A DNA stretch of 57,149 bases from Listeria floridensis FSL S10-1187 (GCF_000525875.1 NZ_AODF01000045.1:1-57149), one strand, 5' to 3'; counted from the stretch's first letter, positions 1 through 10,525 are shown. A program made the numbers and translations. The notes: generated by a model not told the origin, from the sequence alone.

Positions 1-473
1 TGAATTCTTTTTCAGCTGTTTCTTTTTTTATATAACAGTTTGATGACATGCAAAACCTGTGAAACTGTAAACTTGTCATGGTTTAGCTGAAAATCGGTCT
101 ATGCCTTTTCTTTCAAATTGTAAAGATTTTTAATCTAGCTGTAATGTTATTTTTCAAAAAAAAACGATACAATAAAGTCACTGGAAAAACAAAAAAGTTT
201 TCAATTGTTTTTTTAAAGCAGTATAAAAAGTCAAAAGAAATATCCCCTATTTAGGAAATTCTAAACATCAAACGATGACTGTATTACAACAAAGTATTGA
301 TTGTCATGTGCTGAAATATAACTGTAATGTAATTAACCTAAAGTTGAAAAACTACAGTGTTATAATAATCTGTATTGTGGCAGTTTTATTATTGCCAATT
401 CACAATTTTATATCAAAGGTTATCATTGCATTACCTTTAACTGAAGCTAAAGAAAGGCGAGTAAGGTGATTAA
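1..473. other. AT-rich region upstream of ftsE, no convincing gene
   Basis: This stretch is AT-rich and contains no reading frame with a recognisable product. A 64-codon frame at 275-469 has a hydrophobic middle but no ribosome binding site in front of its start, so I do not call it. Single WalR-like half sites (TGTAAA or TGTAAT) occur, but I found no TGTWAH-N5-TGTWAH pair. A promoter for ftsE must lie here, but no convincing -35/-10 pair could be picked. Confidence 0.5.
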
Positions 474-1160
474 ATGATATTGATGGAAGACGTTTATAAA
501 AAGTACCCCAATGGTATCACAGCCGCAAATGGTCTTAACGTAAAAATTGATCAAGGGGAGTTCGTCTATGTTGTTGGTCCAAGTGGTGCAGGTAAATCCA
601 CTTTTATAAAAATGATTTATCGCGAAGAAAGAGCGACCAAAGGAAATATCCAAGTTGATAACTTTGACTTGGTGAACATGAAAAACCGAGAAATTCCTTA
701 CTTAAGACGAGACGTTGGCGTCGTTTTCCAAGATTTTAAATTACTCCAAAGTAAGACAGTCTATGAAAATATCGCTTATGCGATGGAAGTCGTGGAAAAA
801 GATCCAGTGGAAATCAAAAATCGTGTTATGGAAGTTCTTGATTTAGTCAATTTAAAACATAAAGTCAGAATGCTGCCCGATGAACTCTCAGGCGGAGAGC
901 AACAACGTATTTCAATTGCAAGATCAATTGCGAATACGCCAAAGGTTCTCATTGCTGATGAGCCAACCGGAAATCTCGATCCAGATACTTCATGGGAAAT
1001 CATGAATATCCTTGAAGAAATCAATAGTCGTGGGACAACGATTGTAATGGCTACTCACAATAAAGAAATTGTGAATACGTTAAAACATCGTGTTATCGCC
1101 ATTGAAAATGGCAGAATTGCCCGTGATGAAGAGCAAGGAGAATATGGATATGAAATTTAG
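474..1160 (+). CDS. ftsE: Cell division ATP-binding protein FtsE
   Basis: ABC-type ATPase that pairs with the membrane protein FtsX and transmits ATP-driven signals to peptidoglycan hydrolases outside the membrane. The 228-aa protein shows Walker A GPSGAGKST near residues 36-44, the signature LSGGEQQR near 139, Walker B VLIADEPTGNLD near 161 and the switch His in MATHNKE, so it should be an active ATPase. Length is normal for FtsE. ATG 474 is preceded by an AAGGTG ribosome binding site. The end overlaps the start of ftsX by 17 nt, indicating translational coupling. In Bacillus FtsEX activates the coiled-coil hydrolase CwlO; two coiled-coil hydrolases follow here. Confidence 0.96.
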   Translation: MILMEDVYKKYPNGITAANGLNVKIDQGEFVYVVGPSGAGKSTFIKMIYREERATKGNIQVDNFDLVNMKNREIPYLRRDVGVVFQDFKLLQSKTVYENIAYAMEVVEKDPVEIKNRVMEVLDLVNLKHKVRMLPDELSGGEQQRISIARSIANTPKVLIADEPTGNLDPDTSWEIMNILEEINSRGTTIVMATHNKEIVNTLKHRVIAIENGRIARDEEQGEYGYEI

Positions 1161-2034
1161 AACAGTTGGTCGGCACGTTAAAGAGAGTTTTAAGAGTCTT
1201 TACAGAAATGGATGGATGACTTTTGCGGCCGCAAGTGCCGTAACAGTGACATTAATTCTTGTGAGTGTATTCTTCTCCATTTTGATCAACATGAATAAGC
1301 TTGCGTCAGATGTTGAAAACGATGTTCAGATTAATGTTCACGTTTCACTAAGCGCAACGGACAAGCAAGAAGATGAGCTTAAGGCAAACATCGAAAAAGT
1401 AAGTGGGGTTGAAAAAGTTACTTTTTCATCCAAAGATGAGCAGTTGAATAAACTGGTTGGTGCTTACGGAAAAAACTTCGAACTGTTTAAGCAAGATAAT
1501 CCGCTCCATGATGTATTCGTTGTTCAAGCAAAAAATCCTGAACAGACAAAAACGGTAGCAAGCAAAATTGAAAAGCTGAAACATGTTGAAGATGCTGAGT
1601 ATGGTGAAAAAACAGTTGATAACTTATTCAACACTTTGAAATGGGCAAGATATGCTGGAATAGTCCTAAGTATTGGATTACTCTTAACGGCAATGTTCCT
1701 CATCTCAAATACAATTAAAATCGCCATCTTCTCGCGTCGAAGAGAAATTGAAATTATGAAGTTGGTTGGAGCTACAAACTGGTTCATTCGCTGGCCTTTC
1801 GTTTTAGAAGGCGCTTGGCTAGGACTAATTGGTTCAATCATTCCGGTGATTTTAACGTTTGTAGGTTATATCAACACTTACAATCTGGTAAATCCGAAGC
1901 TTGCAACAACATCGCTTTCGCTTTTACCGCCAACACCTTTCGCTTATCAATTAAGTGCGCTGATTATCCTGATAGGAGTTCTGATTGGTATTTGGGGAAG
2001 TGCTATCTCAATTAGAAGATTCTTGAAGGTGTAA
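1144..2034 (+). CDS. ftsX: Cell division protein FtsX
   Basis: Integral membrane partner of FtsE. The 296-aa protein has the FtsX plan: a short cytoplasmic N terminus, TM1 near residues 24-46, a large extracellular loop near 50-165 that in homologues contacts hydrolases, then three C-terminal TM segments with the SRRREIEIMKLVGAT coupling motif between them. ATG 1144 is chosen because AAGGAG lies just upstream and MDMKFRTVGRHVKE matches the usual FtsX N terminus; an upstream in-frame start would run deep into ftsE. The 3' flank leads directly to the spl-like hydrolase gene about 100 nt downstream. Confidence 0.95.
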   Translation: MDMKFRTVGRHVKESFKSLYRNGWMTFAAASAVTVTLILVSVFFSILINMNKLASDVENDVQINVHVSLSATDKQEDELKANIEKVSGVEKVTFSSKDEQLNKLVGAYGKNFELFKQDNPLHDVFVVQAKNPEQTKTVASKIEKLKHVEDAEYGEKTVDNLFNTLKWARYAGIVLSIGLLLTAMFLISNTIKIAIFSRRREIEIMKLVGATNWFIRWPFVLEGAWLGLIGSIIPVILTFVGYINTYNLVNPKLATTSLSLLPPTPFAYQLSALIILIGVLIGIWGSAISIRRFLKV

Positions 2035-2133
2035 CAGAAGCATACAGTAATCTATATACCCAAATGAAAATTAAATTAATCTTAAAAAATAAAAAAGAAA
2101 AAAGCTAGGGAGCTTTTTAGGAGGTAAATTTCT

Positions 2134-3410
2134 TTGAAAAAAAAATGCGTTTATTGCAGTCTCACTTGCAACAGTAATGACTTTAACACCGGCTTTTGCG
2201 ACAGATGTTTTCGCTGATGTAAATAAGGATATCCAAGTACAAGATCAAAAAATTAGTGATTTAAAATCTAAAAAAGGTGATCTTGAATCACAACTTTCGA
2301 AACTTGTTTCTCAAATGGAATCCGCTAAAAGCAAAGCAAAAGATCTGCAAGCTGACTTTGATAAAACAGGTAAAGAACTTAAAAAATTAAACAAACAAAT
2401 CCAAGAAATTAATGAACGCATTAAAGAACGCGAAGAAGTTTTAAAAGAACGCGCACGTGCAATGCAAAAAAAATTCGAACTCAAATGCTTACCTTGATGT
2501 TATTCTAGGTGCTGATAATTTCTCTGATTTAGTAAACCGTGTTTCGGCTGTGAATCAGCTTGTAGATTCTGACCAATCTATTTTGGAAGAACAACAAAAA
2601 GATGAACAAGCTCTTAAAACAACACAAGCTTCTGTGAAGAAGACGCAAGAAAAACAACAAAAAGCAATTGCTGATTTTGAAGTTCAGCAAAATAAAATTG
2701 AAGCTCAAAAAGCTGAAAAAGAAGCAGTCGTTGCCCAACTTGCAGCTGACCAAGCAACTGCTGAAAAAGCAAAGGCTGGTTTAATCAGCGAACGCGATAA
2801 ACAAGCAGCAGCAGCGGCAGCTCGTGCTCAAGCTTTAGCAGCGGCGGCAGCACCAACTGCTGGCGAATCAACTGCCTCAGCTTCATCAAATAGCAGCAGT
2901 TCTTCTGCAAGCTCAAATGTAAGCAGTTCTAATACTTCTGCAAGCAATGCATCTTCATCATCTGATTCTAGTAGTAATAGTTCTGCTGGAAACAGCAGCA
3001 ACAGCGGTTCAACTGGCGGCGGTAGTGTTTCTCAACCGAGCGGTAGCGGTTATTCTGCAATGATTGCGGCAGCTCAAGCTCAACTTGGTAAACCATATTC
3101 GCTAGGTGCTACAGGCCCTAACGCATTTGACTGCTCTGGATTCACTTCTTACGCTTTCCGTGCAGCTGGAATCAGCTTGCCAAGAACATCTGGCGGACAA
3201 TATGCAGCAGCTACTAAAGTAAGTGCAAGCCAAGCAAAACCAGGGGATCTCGTATTCTTTAACTATGGCGGCGGTATTGCACACGTTGGAATTTATGTAG
3301 GCGGCGGTCAAATGATCAATGCACAAAATAACGGCGTAAAATATGACAACATTTCAAGCGGCTACTGGGCTCGTTACCTTGTTGGGTATGGTCGTGTAGC
3401 AAACTTCTAA
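2134..3410 (+). CDS. Secreted coiled-coil NlpC/P60 peptidoglycan hydrolase (CwlO/Spl type), two apparent frameshifts
   Basis: DL-endopeptidase-type cell wall hydrolase, homologous to Listeria P45 (Spl) and Bacillus CwlO by architecture. Order: TTG start after GGAGG, signal peptide ending near AFA, long coiled coil (about residues 30-240), Ser/Asn-rich linker (about 245-300), then an NlpC/P60 domain with catalytic Cys in NAFDCSGF and His in IAHVGIYV. The reading frame breaks twice: an A9 run at 2137-2145 just after the start, and an A8 run at 2466-2473 within RARAMQ(K)[10 protein letters not shown]. Removing one A from each gives a clean 424-aa protein, so sequence error is the likely cause. 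Position after ftsEX suggests FtsEX control. Confidence 0.88.
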
Positions 3411-3441
3411 GATTAAGAAGTTAAATGGATTTGAAAATCGC

Positions 3442-3484
3442 AAAGTACCTTTATCTGATTTTGAGATAAGGGTACTTTTTTTTA
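3442..3484 (+). terminator. Intrinsic terminator after the NlpC/P60 gene
   Basis: A GC-containing stem (AAAGTACC...GGGTACTTT, extended by TTATCT/AGATAA) is followed by eight T residues, 31 nt after the stop codon. Confidence 0.85.
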
Positions 3485-3539
3485 TCAAAATTTATAGAAA
3501 AGCTAATTTTCATATGAGAAGTGGGGTAGCAAAACAGAA

Positions 3540-4900
3540 ATGAAAAAAGAAAAAAAACACTTGGGTTAATCGCAGTAATTGCATCAGCGGGGATGGTAGT
3601 TCAGCCGCTGAATGTGTTTGCAGATAGTATTTCGGACATGGAAAAAGAAAAACAAAGTGTGACACAAAAGAAGTCTTCGGTTGAAAAGGATATTGAAACG
3701 AAGCAAGCGGAGATGAATCAAATTGTTAGCGACGTGAAGACGGTATCGGATAATTTGAACCGTGTTTCAAAGGAGATAAAAGAAACAAATGAAAAGCTAA
3801 AAGAACAAACGAAAAAGGTAAAATCGGAAGAAGCTCAGGTCAAACGTTTGGAAAATGAAATTGCGGCGCTTGAGAAGCAGATTGCGGAACGGCAGGTAGT
3901 GCTTGAGAAGCGTGCTCGTGCGATTCAAACGAGCGGAAGTAGCAATAGCTATTTGACGATTTTGCTTCAAGCTGAAGATTTTGGTGATTTTATTGATCGA
4001 GCAAATTTGGTTCAAGTTCTTGTCAGTGCTGATCAGGAAATTATGACGAAGCAGAAAAATGATCAGGAACTACTTGACCAAAAACAGGTGGATTCAGAAA
4101 AGAAATTAGCTGAATTAAACCGTTTGGCCAAGCAAATTGCGGTGACAAAAAATAACTTGGAAAGTCAAAAAGCTGAGCAAAATGAATTGATTTTAACGCT
4201 TGCAGCGAAAAAAGATAAGACAGAGCAAGAAAAGGCGTTGCTCGAAACGCAAAAGGGTCAATTGACTGGTGAGGAGCAGAAGCTTTTAAGTAATATTTCA
4301 GATGCGTATGCGGAAGAACAGCGTAAAAAGGAAGCGGCTGCGAAAAAAGCGATTGAGGATCAACGTAAGAAAGTGGCGGCTGAACGTGCAGAGGCTCAGG
4401 CGGAAGCTAGTACAGCGGGGAGCGCGGCGCAAGCTGGGAATGGCAACGAAACTGCGATTGCTCCTCCGGCGTATACACCGCCAGCTTCAAACGGAAGTAT
4501 GTTTATCCGCCCCGCACAAGGAATTCTTACTTCGGGATTTAGTGATCGGGTTAACCCAGTGACAGGACAGTATGAATCACATAAAGGTCAAGATATTGCA
4601 GCTGGAGGAACGGTGCAGGTTGTGGCAGCTGCAGAAGGGAAAGTTGTTTTTGCAGGTTACGGGGCACCGGGAAGCGGATATGGCGGTTACGGGTATGTGG
4701 TCGAAATTGATCACGGGAACGGCTATCAAACGCTATATGCACATATGCGGGCAGGAAGTTTGAATGTGACGGCAGGGCAGCAAGTCATGCAAGGTCAAGC
4801 GATTGGAATTATGGGCTCAACGGGGCAGTCAACGGGGCAGCATCTTCATTTTGAAATTCATTTAAATGGAGTACCGATCGATCCGGCACCGTATTTATAA
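3540..4900 (+). CDS. Secreted coiled-coil M23 (LytM) endopeptidase, frameshift near start
   Basis: Predicted zinc metallo-endopeptidase of the cell wall. Signal peptide near residues 1-27, coiled coil near 30-275 including RARAIQTSGSSNSYLTILLQ, Ala-rich linker, and a C-terminal M23 domain with the zinc ligands HKGQD and HLHFEI plus YAHM, so all catalytic motifs are present. The N-terminal coiled coil resembles that of the preceding NlpC/P60 protein, so the two are paralogous outside the catalytic domain. The start ATG at 3540 and the body are out of frame by one: an A is missing in the A-rich stretch 3543-3557. With it restored the protein is 453 aa with an N terminus like MKKRKKTLGLIAVIASAG. 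Likely a sequencing deletion. Confidence 0.87.
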
Positions 4901-4905
4901 CTTTG

Positions 4906-4940
4906 AAAAAGGCATTCCCAAAAACTGGGGGTGCTTTTTT
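4906..4940 (+). terminator. Intrinsic terminator after the M23 gene
   Basis: Stem AAAAGGCATTCCC / GGGGGTGCTTTT with two G-T pairs and a run of six T. Confidence 0.75.
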
Positions 4941-5009
4941 ACAGAAAATAGTCGAACGATTGATTTTATGATATGATAGCGTAGAGTAACTGAAAAAGGG
5001 GCGTGCTAT

Positions 5010-6458
5010 GTGGGGATTTTGACAGCTATTTTGGTCATTTTGCTGGTCTTGAATGTATTTTTTGCGGCTGTGACTGTATTTCTAGAGCGGCGCGATACAT
5101 CTGCGACTTGGGCGTGGCTTTTAGTTTTAACATTTGTGCCGATTATAGGCTTTATTATTTACTTGATTTTTGGCCGAAAGCTCTCCAATAAGAAGATTTT
5201 TGATTGGAAAGGGCAGGAAAAGATTGGGATTAAGGAATCGACTGCCAATCAAATCGAGCTCATTCGCCAAAAAGAATTTCCGTTTAGTGATGCAAATGTA
5301 CAAAAACATCGTGATTTAATTTATCTTTTGCTCGTAAACGACGGTGCAATTTTGACTCAAGATAATGAAGTGGAAGTCTATGTTGATGGTCACGACAAGT
5401 TTGAAGCACTGATGAAAGACATTGAAACGGCAACGAATCATATACATATTATTTATTATATTTTTCATTCGGATGAGCTTGGCAAGCGGATGATCAGGCT
5501 GCTTGAGAAAAAAGCGGCTGAAGGTGTGAATGTGAAAGTGCTTTATGATGCGATGGGATCGAGAACCACAAAAAAATCATTTTTCCGGACGCTTGAGAAA
5601 AATGGTGGAGTTGTGAGGCCGTTTTTTCCATCAAAACTTCCGCTGATCAATTTCCGATTGAATTATCGAAATCACCGTAAGCTTGCGATTATTGACGGAA
5701 AAGTCGGCTATATTGGTGGATTTAATATCGGAGATGAGTATCTCGGTTTGTCGAAAAAATTTGGATACTGGCGTGATACGCATTTGCGCGTGCATGGTAA
5801 GGCTGTTTATGCGATGCAAACGCGCTATATTATGGATTGGAATTCGGCAGCGCCTAGCCATAAGATTGATTACAAGGCACGTTATTTCCCTACGTTTCAT
5901 GGGAAAGGGCATACGAGTATGCAAATTGTGTCGAGCGGACCAGATTCTGAATGGCAACAAATTAAGAATGGCTATATTAAGATGATAAATTCAGCGAAAA
6001 AATCAATTTATCTGCAATCACCGTATTTTATTCCCGATGCCAGTTTGTTCGAAGCGCTTAAGATTGCTTCGCTTTCGGGGATTGACGTGCGTGTCATGAT
6101 TCCAAATAAGCCGGATCATCCGTTTGTATACCGCGCAACGACGAGTTATGCGGGAGAATTGATGGAAACGGGAGCGAAAATTTTCATCTATGATAATGGC
6201 TTTATTCATGCGAAAATGCTCGTGATTGATGGTGAAATTGCTTCGGTCGGAACGGCGAATATGGACTTTCGCAGTTTTCGCTTAAATTTTGAGGTAAATG
6301 CGTTTATTTATGAGAAAAAACTGGCTGCCGAGCTTGAGGATATTTTCCTCGAGGATATCTTGAAATCTTATCAGCTGACGCCAGAATTGTACAATGAAAG
6401 ATCGATTTGGCTTAAATTCAAGGAAGCGGTAAGCAGACTCTTGTCGCCAATACTATAA
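5010..6458 (+). CDS. cls: Cardiolipin synthase
   Basis: Makes cardiolipin from two phosphatidylglycerol molecules at the cytoplasmic membrane. The 482-aa protein has two N-terminal TM helices (about residues 3-25 and 33-52) and two phospholipase D HKD motifs, NHRKLAIIDG and HAKMLVIDG, each followed by the usual GGFNIGDEY and GTANMDFRS blocks. Length is typical. The start is GTG 5010, behind GGGG at 4998-5001. An ATG at 5008 overlaps it in another frame and stops after four codons, so a start finder that prefers ATG would miss the true one. The gene stands between two terminators upstream and minJ downstream. Confidence 0.94.
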   Translation: MGILTAILVILLVLNVFFAAVTVFLERRDTSATWAWLLVLTFVPIIGFIIYLIFGRKLSNKKIFDWKGQEKIGIKESTANQIELIRQKEFPFSDANVQKHRDLIYLLLVNDGAILTQDNEVEVYVDGHDKFEALMKDIETATNHIHIIYYIFHSDELGKRMIRLLEKKAAEGVNVKVLYDAMGSRTTKKSFFRTLEKNGGVVRPFFPSKLPLINFRLNYRNHRKLAIIDGKVGYIGGFNIGDEYLGLSKKFGYWRDTHLRVHGKAVYAMQTRYIMDWNSAAPSHKIDYKARYFPTFHGKGHTSMQIVSSGPDSEWQQIKNGYIKMINSAKKSIYLQSPYFIPDASLFEALKIASLSGIDVRVMIPNKPDHPFVYRATTSYAGELMETGAKIFIYDNGFIHAKMLVIDGEIASVGTANMDFRSFRLNFEVNAFIYEKKLAAELEDIFLEDILKSYQLTPELYNERSIWLKFKEAVSRLLSPIL

Positions 6459-6491
6459 AAAATAAAAGTCGGCTTGGGGGGCTTTTTGGAG

Positions 6492-7668
6492 ATGAATGTC
6501 ATGGAAATTATTTTTAAAGGAATACTCAGCTTGCTGTTACAGCCCGTTTTTTACTTATCGATTTTGCTTGTCATTGTGGCAGGGTTTAACCGTGTCAAAT
6601 GGGAACGCAAATCGTTTAGTGTGCGGATTTATTCGCCATTTCTAGAGTTGAAAAACTTTTTTACGCTAGGACTTGGAATTGCGATTATCCTTTCGATTAT
6701 TTTGTTTTTCGTTGGTTTCAGTGTGATGAAAACGTGGATTGTCATTTTTAATGTAGTTACAGTACTTGCTTTGATACTTGCAATGTTTCGGCTTAGCTCG
6801 ACAGCAATCACGATTGGGATTTCAAGTTTAGTCTTTTATTTCTGCTACTACTTTGATATCCAATTTGGTTCGCTACAAGACAAATTTTTTATCGTATGAT
6901 GATTTGTATATTGATAATTTTATGATTGGCATGACGTTTCTTCTCGCCGTACTTTTATTTGTGGAAGCCTGGCTGATTCGCTATACGAGCGCGAAAGCCC
7001 CATCCCCGTCGCTAAGAAAAAGCGGACGCGGCAAACTTGTTGGAGCTTTTCAACTGCGAAAACTATGGTTCATTCCACTTGTTGCTTTTATTCCTGGTGC
7101 TGAAATTCAAAAATTATTTGAGTTCTGGCCGGTATTTAATATTGGATCAAGTTCGTATACGCTTGTACTTCTGCCGCTCGTGATCGGCTTTGAGCAAAAG
7201 ACGTTGTCGGAACTTCCAGCCGAGTTAAGCCGAAAACTATCTACGCAAGTGACCACCTTGGCGGTGTTTATTGCTGGAATCGGCCTAGTCAGTATTGTCC
7301 TTCCGGTCATGACCCTTTTTGCTTTCGTACTCGCCGTGATTTCAAGGTTTTGGATTTCTTGGCGTTTTTATCGAACGGACAAAAAAGCGCCGCTACGCTA
7401 CAAGCCGGAGCCGGATGGGATTGTTGTACTCGGGGCGCGTGCTGAGACGCCGTCTGCGCGTATGCATCTTATTGCAGGTGAAAAGATAACGGAAGTGAAT
7501 GGGATTGCTGTCAGGAATCGAACAGAACTTTATGAAGCGCTTAATAAAAATCGGGCATTTTGCAAGTTGAAAGTTGTCGATTTGCAAGGCGAGCCGCGTT
7601 TTGAGCAAACTGCGCTGTATGAAAATGAATCGTTTGAGCTTGGTTTGCTGTTAGTGGAACCGAGATGA
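6492..7668 (+). CDS. minJ: MinJ-like polytopic membrane protein with C-terminal PDZ domain, one apparent frameshift
   Basis: Probably the topological division-site factor MinJ, which in Bacillus bridges DivIVA and MinD. About eight hydrophobic segments occupy the first 270 residues; the C terminus carries a PDZ-like domain (MHLIAGEKITEVNG..., about residues 310-390). The frame breaks at the T6 run 6885-6890; with five T the sequence reads LQDKFLSYDDLYIDNF and gives one protein of about 391 aa, close to MinJ length. Start is ATG 6492 or ATG 6501, both near a GGAG/GGGG ribosome binding site. The Bacillus minJ gene also lies near ftsEX. Function rests on architecture and context, not a clear motif. 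Confidence 0.75.
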
Positions 7669-7699
7669 GCTTTGGTCTTTTAGGATCAAAGCTTTTTTT
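7668..7699 (+). terminator. Intrinsic terminator after minJ
   Basis: A ten-base stem AGCTTTGGTC / GATCAAAGCT with one wobble pair is followed by a T-rich tail. Confidence 0.85.
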
Positions 7700-7852
7700 G
7701 AGGGGAATTTAAGAGTGTTTTTCCAAATATGTGGATAACAGTTGAAGGCGATGTTTCATAGCTTTTCAAGGTGATTAGCAAGTTTTTGTTTCAGAAATTT
7801 ACAACCTCCTTTAAGTTTTTGTAAAAAACAAGCGAAAGCTATCCAGCATCTG

Positions 7853-7879
7853 TTAATTCATGCTATATTTATGTTAACA
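7853..7879 (+). promoter_or_regulatory. Possible PhoP box before phoP
   Basis: Three hexamers TTAATT (7853), TATATT (7864) and TTAACA (7874) are spaced 11 and 10 nt apart, like the TT(A/T/C)ACA direct repeats bound by PhoP. Only the last is a good match. Autoregulation of phoPR is known in Bacillus; here it is an inference. Confidence 0.35.
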
Positions 7880-7920
7880 AATAGACGAAAGTATGGAAGT
7901 TTCTGGAAAGGGAGATTAAT

Positions 7921-8637
7921 GTGACCAAAATTTTAGTTGTGGATGATGAGCTTTCGATCTCGACATTGTTAAAATTTAATATCGAAAAAGCCGGCTATGA
8001 CGTTATAACGGCGGAAGACGGGGAGCAGGGATACGAACTGGCTGTGACGGAAAAGCCGGACTTGATTGTGCTCGACTTGATGCTGCCGAAGATGGACGGG
8101 ATTGAGGTTACGAAGAAATTGCGCCAAAATCAAATTGAGATTCCTATTTTGATGCTGACTGCGAAAGACGAGGAGCTCGATAAGATTATTGGACTTGAGC
8201 TTGGTGCGGATGATTACCTTACGAAACCGTTCAGCCCGCGCGAGGTACTCGCGCGGATTAAAGCTATTCTTCGGCGGGCGCAAAAGGCCGGTACGGTGGA
8301 ACAAGCGAAAACGGAGAGCGGAGCGGAAGATCAAATTCAAATAGGTGAACTTGTGATTTTTAAAGAAAGCTACCAAGCAACATTACGTGGTGAAGCGCTT
8401 GATCTTACGCCAAAGGAATTTGAGTTGCTGCTTTATCTCGCCAACCATCGTGGAAAGGTTTTTTCGCGTGATCAGCTACTCGATGCGGTTTGGAATTATG
8501 ATTATATCGGCGAAACGCGGATTGTGGATGTACATGTCAGTCACTTGCGCGATAAGATTGAAGCGGATACGAAAAATCCGCGTTATATTAAGACGGTGCG
8601 CGGGTTCGGCTATAAAATGGAGAACGTGAAAGAATGA
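7921..8637 (+). CDS. phoP: Phosphate response regulator PhoP
   Basis: OmpR-family response regulator of the phosphate starvation system. Receiver domain at residues 1-120 with acidic pocket DD at 8-9, phospho-acceptor Asp52 (LIVLDLMLPKMDG), Thr in LTAKD and Lys in TKPF; winged-helix DNA-binding domain at about 140-235 (DLTPKEFELLLYL, RGFGYKME). 238 aa, typical. GTG 7921 follows AAGGGAGATTAAT. The stop codon overlaps the phoR start (ATGA), so the two are co-translated. Next to pstSCAB-phoU and a Pho box, which supports PhoP over WalR or ResD. Confidence 0.93.
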   Translation: MTKILVVDDELSISTLLKFNIEKAGYDVITAEDGEQGYELAVTEKPDLIVLDLMLPKMDGIEVTKKLRQNQIEIPILMLTAKDEELDKIIGLELGADDYLTKPFSPREVLARIKAILRRAQKAGTVEQAKTESGAEDQIQIGELVIFKESYQATLRGEALDLTPKEFELLLYLANHRGKVFSRDQLLDAVWNYDYIGETRIVDVHVSHLRDKIEADTKNPRYIKTVRGFGYKMENVKE

Positions 8638-10413
8638 AAAAATTATGGCTGAAAATTGGAATGACTTTTTTTTGTTTTGTTTTTTGCAACGATTGCACTT
8701 GTGGGGCTTTTTTCTGGGGAATTGATGAAGTCAACATACTTGCAGATGAAGGAAAATCAGTTGGAAGATGAAGCGCGGATTTTGCGTCATACGGCCGGAT
8801 TGAATGATCAGGATTTGGATGGGAGCGAAGCGGAAATTAGCGCGAAAATTGCCCCGCTGAAAGATGAAGTCGATGCGCGGATTACGGTGATGGATAAGGA
8901 TGGACGCGTGATTACGGACTCGAAGGAAAATCCGGAAAAGCTCGGGAATCATGCGGATCGTCCGGAAATTAAAGCGGTTTTGAAAAATGGGAAATCTGTT
9001 GGGACGGCGACGAGGGAAAGTGCCACGCTCGGCTATAGTATGCTTTATGTAGCGGTGCCGATTTTGGATGGCGGTTCGGTTGATGGCGCAATTCGGATTT
9101 CAGTTTCGCTTGAATCGATCGACAAGGCGATCGATAAATTATGGGGCAATTTGATGCTGATTCTTGTGCCGACGATACTGATTATTGCTGCGGTGAGTAT
9201 TTTTATTGCAAGGCGAATTACGCGTCCTGTGGAGGAAATTGTGGATGTTTCAAACAGACTTGCGAGCCATGATTATAGTAGTCGAATTTACGGGAAATCA
9301 AGCGGCGAGCTGGAGGAGATTGCAACGGCGGTGAATAAGCTGGCCGAAAGTCTCGAAACGCAGATGTATGAAATCAGAGAAAACTCGCAGCGGCTGTCAG
9401 CCATCGTTGAAAATCTTGTGAGCGGTGTGATGCTGATTAATTTCGACAAGGAAATTATTATGGCGAATAAGGCGATGTATCAGATTCTTGGGGTGAAAGA
9501 AATCAAAGGCAGACCTTTTTATGAAGTGATCAAAAGCTTTGGGGTTAGTCAGCTGATTGAACAGTCGATGCAGGAGCGTGAGCGTAAACAACAGGAAATT
9601 CAAATTTACTTCCCGCGGGAGTTGATTCTCGATGCGAGTGTAACGCCTATTCTCATGGAAGATGGCGAAATTTCTGGGCTAGTGTTGTTGTTACACGATG
9701 TGACGCAGATTCGGCATCTCGAAAATGTGCGCTCGGAATTTGTGACCAATGTGTCGCATGAACTAAAAACCCCGGTTACGGCCGTGAAGGGCTTTGCAGA
9801 AACGCTGCTTGATGGTGCGATGCACGATGAGGAAGTGCTGAAGCAATTTCTTACGATTATTAAGGATGAAAGTGATCGCTTAAACCGCTTGATTCAAGAT
9901 ATTCTGGCCTTGTCGAAAATTGAGCAAAAAGCATTGCCGGTGCAGCTTGAAGAAATTGATGTGGATGATGTGATCGCTCAGTCTGCCGGAACGGTGAAAG
10001 AGCTTGCGGCGGCAAAATCAATTGTACTTGACCTTCCAGTAAAACATCAGCCGCCGCTCGTTGTTTTGGCGGAGCGCGACCGTCTGCAGCAGATTTTGGT
10101 GAACTTGCTTTCTAATGCGATTCAGTACACACCTGCTGATGGAAAGGTAAAGATTCGACTGGAAGATGCAGCCAGTCATGTGATTCTATCTGTGTCAGAT
10201 AATGGAATTGGGATTCCAGAAAAAGATTTGGAGCGAATTTTTGAACGATTTTACCGGGTGGATAAAGCACGAAGTCGTCATTCTGGTGGAACGGGTCTTG
10301 GACTTTCTATCGTGAAGCATTTGGTTGAAAGTATGGATGGTGACATTTCGGTTGCAAGTGTGGAAGATGAAGGAACAACGTTTAAAATAAAATTACCGAA
10401 AACACCAAAATAA
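8634..10413 (+). CDS. phoR: Phosphate sensor histidine kinase PhoR, frameshift near start
   Basis: Membrane histidine kinase that phosphorylates PhoP. TM1 at about residues 8-28, extracytoplasmic sensor about 30-160, TM2 about 162-184, HAMP, PAS (about 240-350), HisKA with VSHELKTP (phospho-His about residue 374), and a HATPase domain with N box LLSNAIQY, G1 DNGIGIP and G2 GTGLGLSI. ATG 8634 overlaps the phoP stop but is out of frame with the body because of the T8 run at 8666-8673; with seven T the N terminus reads MKKLWLKIGMTFFVLFFATIALV, a normal TM1, and the protein is 592 aa. A homopolymer error is the simplest cause. Confidence 0.92.
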
Positions 10414-10424
10414 TTTTGGATTTG

Positions 10425-10469
10425 AACTGTTAGGAAAAGTGCGCAGCGCTTTTCCTAACAGTTTTTTTT
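10425..10469 (+). terminator. Strong intrinsic terminator after phoR
   Basis: Nearly perfect stem AACTGTTAGGAAAAG / CTTTTCCTAACAGTT around a short GC-rich loop, followed by eight T. It separates phoPR from pst transcription. Confidence 0.93.
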
Positions 10470-10525
10470 ACGTGAATCGACTGTTTATTCATAGTTTTGA
10501 TATCTTTTTTACAGAAATAAACAGA

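Noticed and set aside
60..160. WalR binding sites upstream of ftsE
   Set aside because: Only single TGTAA half sites were found, not the spaced pair.
275..469. 64-codon frame with a hydrophobic stretch before ftsE
   Set aside because: No ribosome binding site at its start, very AT-rich and no recognisable family.
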